Of a DNA stretch of 64,000 bases, positions 61,501 to 64,000 are shown piece after piece. Both the position numbers and the translations under genes were made by a program. Source of the stretch: Serinus canaria (lineage: Eukaryota; Chordata; Aves; Passeriformes; Fringillidae). The DNA lies in NCBI RefSeq assembly GCF_022539315.1, contig NC_066323.1, forward strand, positions 3,722,219 through 3,786,218, in the 5' to 3' direction. Numbering within the stretch: position 1 is the stretch's first letter; each line of letters starts with the position of its first letter. The notes under the pieces are model-generated. The model worked only from the letters and a program-made list of their open reading frames with translations. It had not been told where the DNA came from and searched no databases.

Positions 61501-64000
61501 AAGGTTTCGTTAATGCATTGAGCATCACAAATCTGCACCCATTGGGCAACTTAAACCAGCAGCACCACATGTACATCTAGGAAAGCAGCACCACCACTTT
61601 CCTTTAATACAAAATTCCTGAACACCTGGATGCTTCCATGTCATGAAATAAATGCTCGTAGAATAAAAATTTACAGTCCCTCACATGCATTAAATTTGTT
61701 TAAACAGTTTTTCAAAGCAAGAGCCTTTTTTTATCTTTCTTTTTTCCACCCCCCCTCCTCTTTTAAATGGCGAGCTGTATTTTATAATGGAGCGCCAGCT
61801 CTCCGGCGAGCCTCCATTCTTCCAGTCCTGACAGACTGTTTGTCAGCTAAACTCCCCTTGTCATGTATCCCCACCACTGCCAACTCATGCACGGAGACCT
61901 TCACTTTTACTGCTACCACTTGCACCCTGCGCAACCTTTGTCATTGATCACTGATCCAACCCAGTGCCCACATGTTCTTCAAGTGCCTACACAAGTAATG
62001 AGGTACTTGTGGTGTAAAATTAAACTGTCAACTGTCAGCGATTGATAACCACAGCGAGAGCTGACCTAGAACACCTGCACCCGTGGCCAAGACAGGTGTG
62101 ACACGTTTGATCGCTGAGCCCTACTAGTCAGCGTGACCCAGCGGTGTCCCTCCATGGATTCTGCCCCTGACAGAGATGCCGTATTTCAGCCCTGGGTTTC
62201 CACCGCTGCTGCAGGAGCAGCTCCCTCCCCTGCCACCACAGAATCTCTCCTCCACCACAGTGGCTGAAGTGTGAGCAACACCACATTTTGGTGATGACAG
62301 GTATTTATGGCCGTGGAGCATCTTTCTACCTCCCCATCCTGTTGTTCCTGCTTCTGATTCTTCTACACTGCAGCTTGGCAGGAGCACCCACATCTATCAG
62401 CACTGTTCACCGCCTTTATCAAAGCTTTTGGGAGGAGCTCAGGGCTCAATCAGGATCTTCACTCCCATCAGTGCATTGATTTAAGAACAACGTGGAGTAG
62501 AATTTACGGTTATTTTTATAGTATAAAGCTTCTGGTTCTGCTTTTGCATTACTACATGGCAGGAGCACAGAGCTGAGTGTTGCTTTGGCATCGTTTAAGT
62601 AAACTCAGTCTGATGCTGTTGGGAGCACGGAGTAGGAAATCTCCATCCCCCTTCTCATCCATTCCATCACTGCCATCTCTCTTCACCCAGCTCTAATTAG
62701 TTTTGGCTGTGTTACTACACAATATTTTGCCTTCAATATTTTGCCTTACTCATAATTTTGAGCTGCTGATTTTCATTTTTAGCAAAGAGGGGCTTTTAAG
62801 GCACACACTGTCTTTCAAAACCCCCTGAAATGCATCAGAAAATAATGGCAGGAAGGTTTCTCCCCTCCCCTCCAACAGTTGCACTATATTAAGTTCATGT
62901 GATGAGAAGATAAAAATCTATTAACTTGCTGCTGACCTTATCGACACAAGGATCTCTGCAGACATTACAGGAACTATATCTCTTCTGACTTTTACATCCA
63001 GAACCTCATGCACCAGCATCCCAAACCAAATATAAAATCTCCATGATGAGTGAAACAGTGACACATACTCCAACTCCGGTCCTGCCGGCTGGCAGGAGAC
63101 ACGGGGTCCTCTGGGGCCTGGGACCAGCCTCTACTTTCAATTTGACTTCAGGGGCAGATTTTTCACCATATGCTACTGGGGGCTCTGAATCAAAACTGTT
63201 TCCATAGGACCATATGCTACAAGGCAAATGTGCTGGATGCAGAGAGGTTTTCTGCTCCCCCGTATCACCATGATGTATTGCAAACATAATTAAAGGTGAG
63301 TAACGCGGGTGCTCCTGTTTGGGTTAATCATTCCTTTTTACAACTGAAGCCAGTAGAAAACAAACCAATTTTCAAATTAGACCAAAAGTCCATCTGAATA
63401 CACATTGCTCACACACTCTCACACCTCCCACATTTCCATGTATGCAGCAGACTCCTCCACTGCTCAGACAGTAGCTCTGAAAGAGCAAAGGATTTAAGGT
63501 TTTTAACTTTTATTATTGTTAAATAAAAGCAAGGACTCATAGCTGTCTGTGATGTTTCTCCCATTTTATCAATCAGTGAAATGGGACCATCACAGGCACG
63601 ATCACACTCCAGGCGCCAGAAGGCAGAGATCAGGTGATCTCCAAAAGGCTACAAAGGTGTAGGTGCCACAAGGGTGGCAGCAGCCTCTGCTGCCCCTCAG
63701 CTCTGCCTGCTGGGAGGCAGTGTATTTCCAGATAATTAGAAATAAGCCTGCACAGGATGCCAGCAGGACTGCCCCAAACAGCCCCTGGTTGGATTACATC
63801 AAATGAAATTAGAACTTTGTGACACCACCAACTAGTGTTCACAGGGTTTGCCAGCGTCACCAGCAACTAAACTTCAGGAGAATTATTTCAATAGCACATT
63901 TAAGGGGATTTTTCTTGATCTGGGCCATCTCCGGGGTAATTCAGATAGAGCTCAGCAGGTGAGGTGTCACAAATTCCCATCACATGCCAGAGGCAGGGCT
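61501..64000. other. Non-coding DNA with a small GC-rich block
   Basis: No gene was recognised. The part at 61765-61860 (AATGGCGAGC, GGAGCGCCAG, CTCCGGCGAG) keeps CpGs and contains the short inverted repeat CTGACA/TGTCAG at 61828-61846; it may belong to the same regulatory cluster as 60.8-61.5 kb. The remainder to the window end is unique-looking, with frames under 110 aa. Confidence 0.45.

Noticed and set aside
1..64000. CRISPR array, operons, phage or plasmid systems
   Set aside because: There are no regularly spaced repeats with unique spacers, no dense coding and no bacterial signals; the repeats are eukaryotic micro- and minisatellites and CR1.

Overview
The window reads as nuclear DNA from a bird, possibly a songbird. 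The main evidence is four interspersed fragments that look like CR1 LINE 3' ends, the dominant avian retrotransposon family. One carries the avian signature of a run like GGTGCCCAGAGAAGCTGTGG leading to a terminus like ATTCTGTG. Other supporting signs are overall AT-richness with sparse CpG, low repeat density, simple-sequence tracts, and no bacterial gene architecture. The species call is inference from memory of repeat families; no search was run.

I find no convincing protein-coding gene, rRNA or tRNA. The longest open frames are explained by tandem repeats (326 aa over a 40-bp minisatellite, 273 aa running from a TA-rich repeat into a CpG island), by CR1 (a 200-aa frame antisense to the largest copy), or by chance. 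The window is best described as intergenic desert or the inside of a very large intron.

Layout. 1-6970 is AT-rich non-coding DNA with a GTTTGT hexanucleotide array at 2095-2214. 6971-7378 is the 40-bp minisatellite. 8668-9199 is the best CR1 copy, and a small antisense CR1 lies at 11698-11765. 13530-14620 is AT-rich, repeat-poor and dense in homeodomain/POU-type words. 16761-17681 is a compact composite: a TA-rich tract, a CpG island of about 500 bp with GATA, forkhead, TCF-like and nuclear-receptor-like words, then (GAG)12. A perfect 30-bp inverted repeat with an 8-nt loop sits at 18445-18512. A third CR1 is at 22363-22505, an older one around 27115-27400, and a possible ancient palindromic repeat at 29010-29225. 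From 30 kb onward the window is mostly unique AT-rich DNA with several enhancer-like blocks (30.6-31.1, 37.5-38.0, 41.9-42.5, 47.8-48.5, 54.7-56.6, 60.8-61.5 kb) and small CpG-dense patches (32.2, 49.75, 60.9 kb).

The blocks rich in TAAT, octamer and GATA words are consistent with a cis-regulatory landscape of a developmental regulator outside the window. That is inference, since conservation could not be measured here. The most unusual single items are the perfect hairpin at 18445-18512, the motif-dense CpG island at 17.0-17.64 kb, and a short CpG-rich frame with a strong start context and a good splice donor at 49752-49866.
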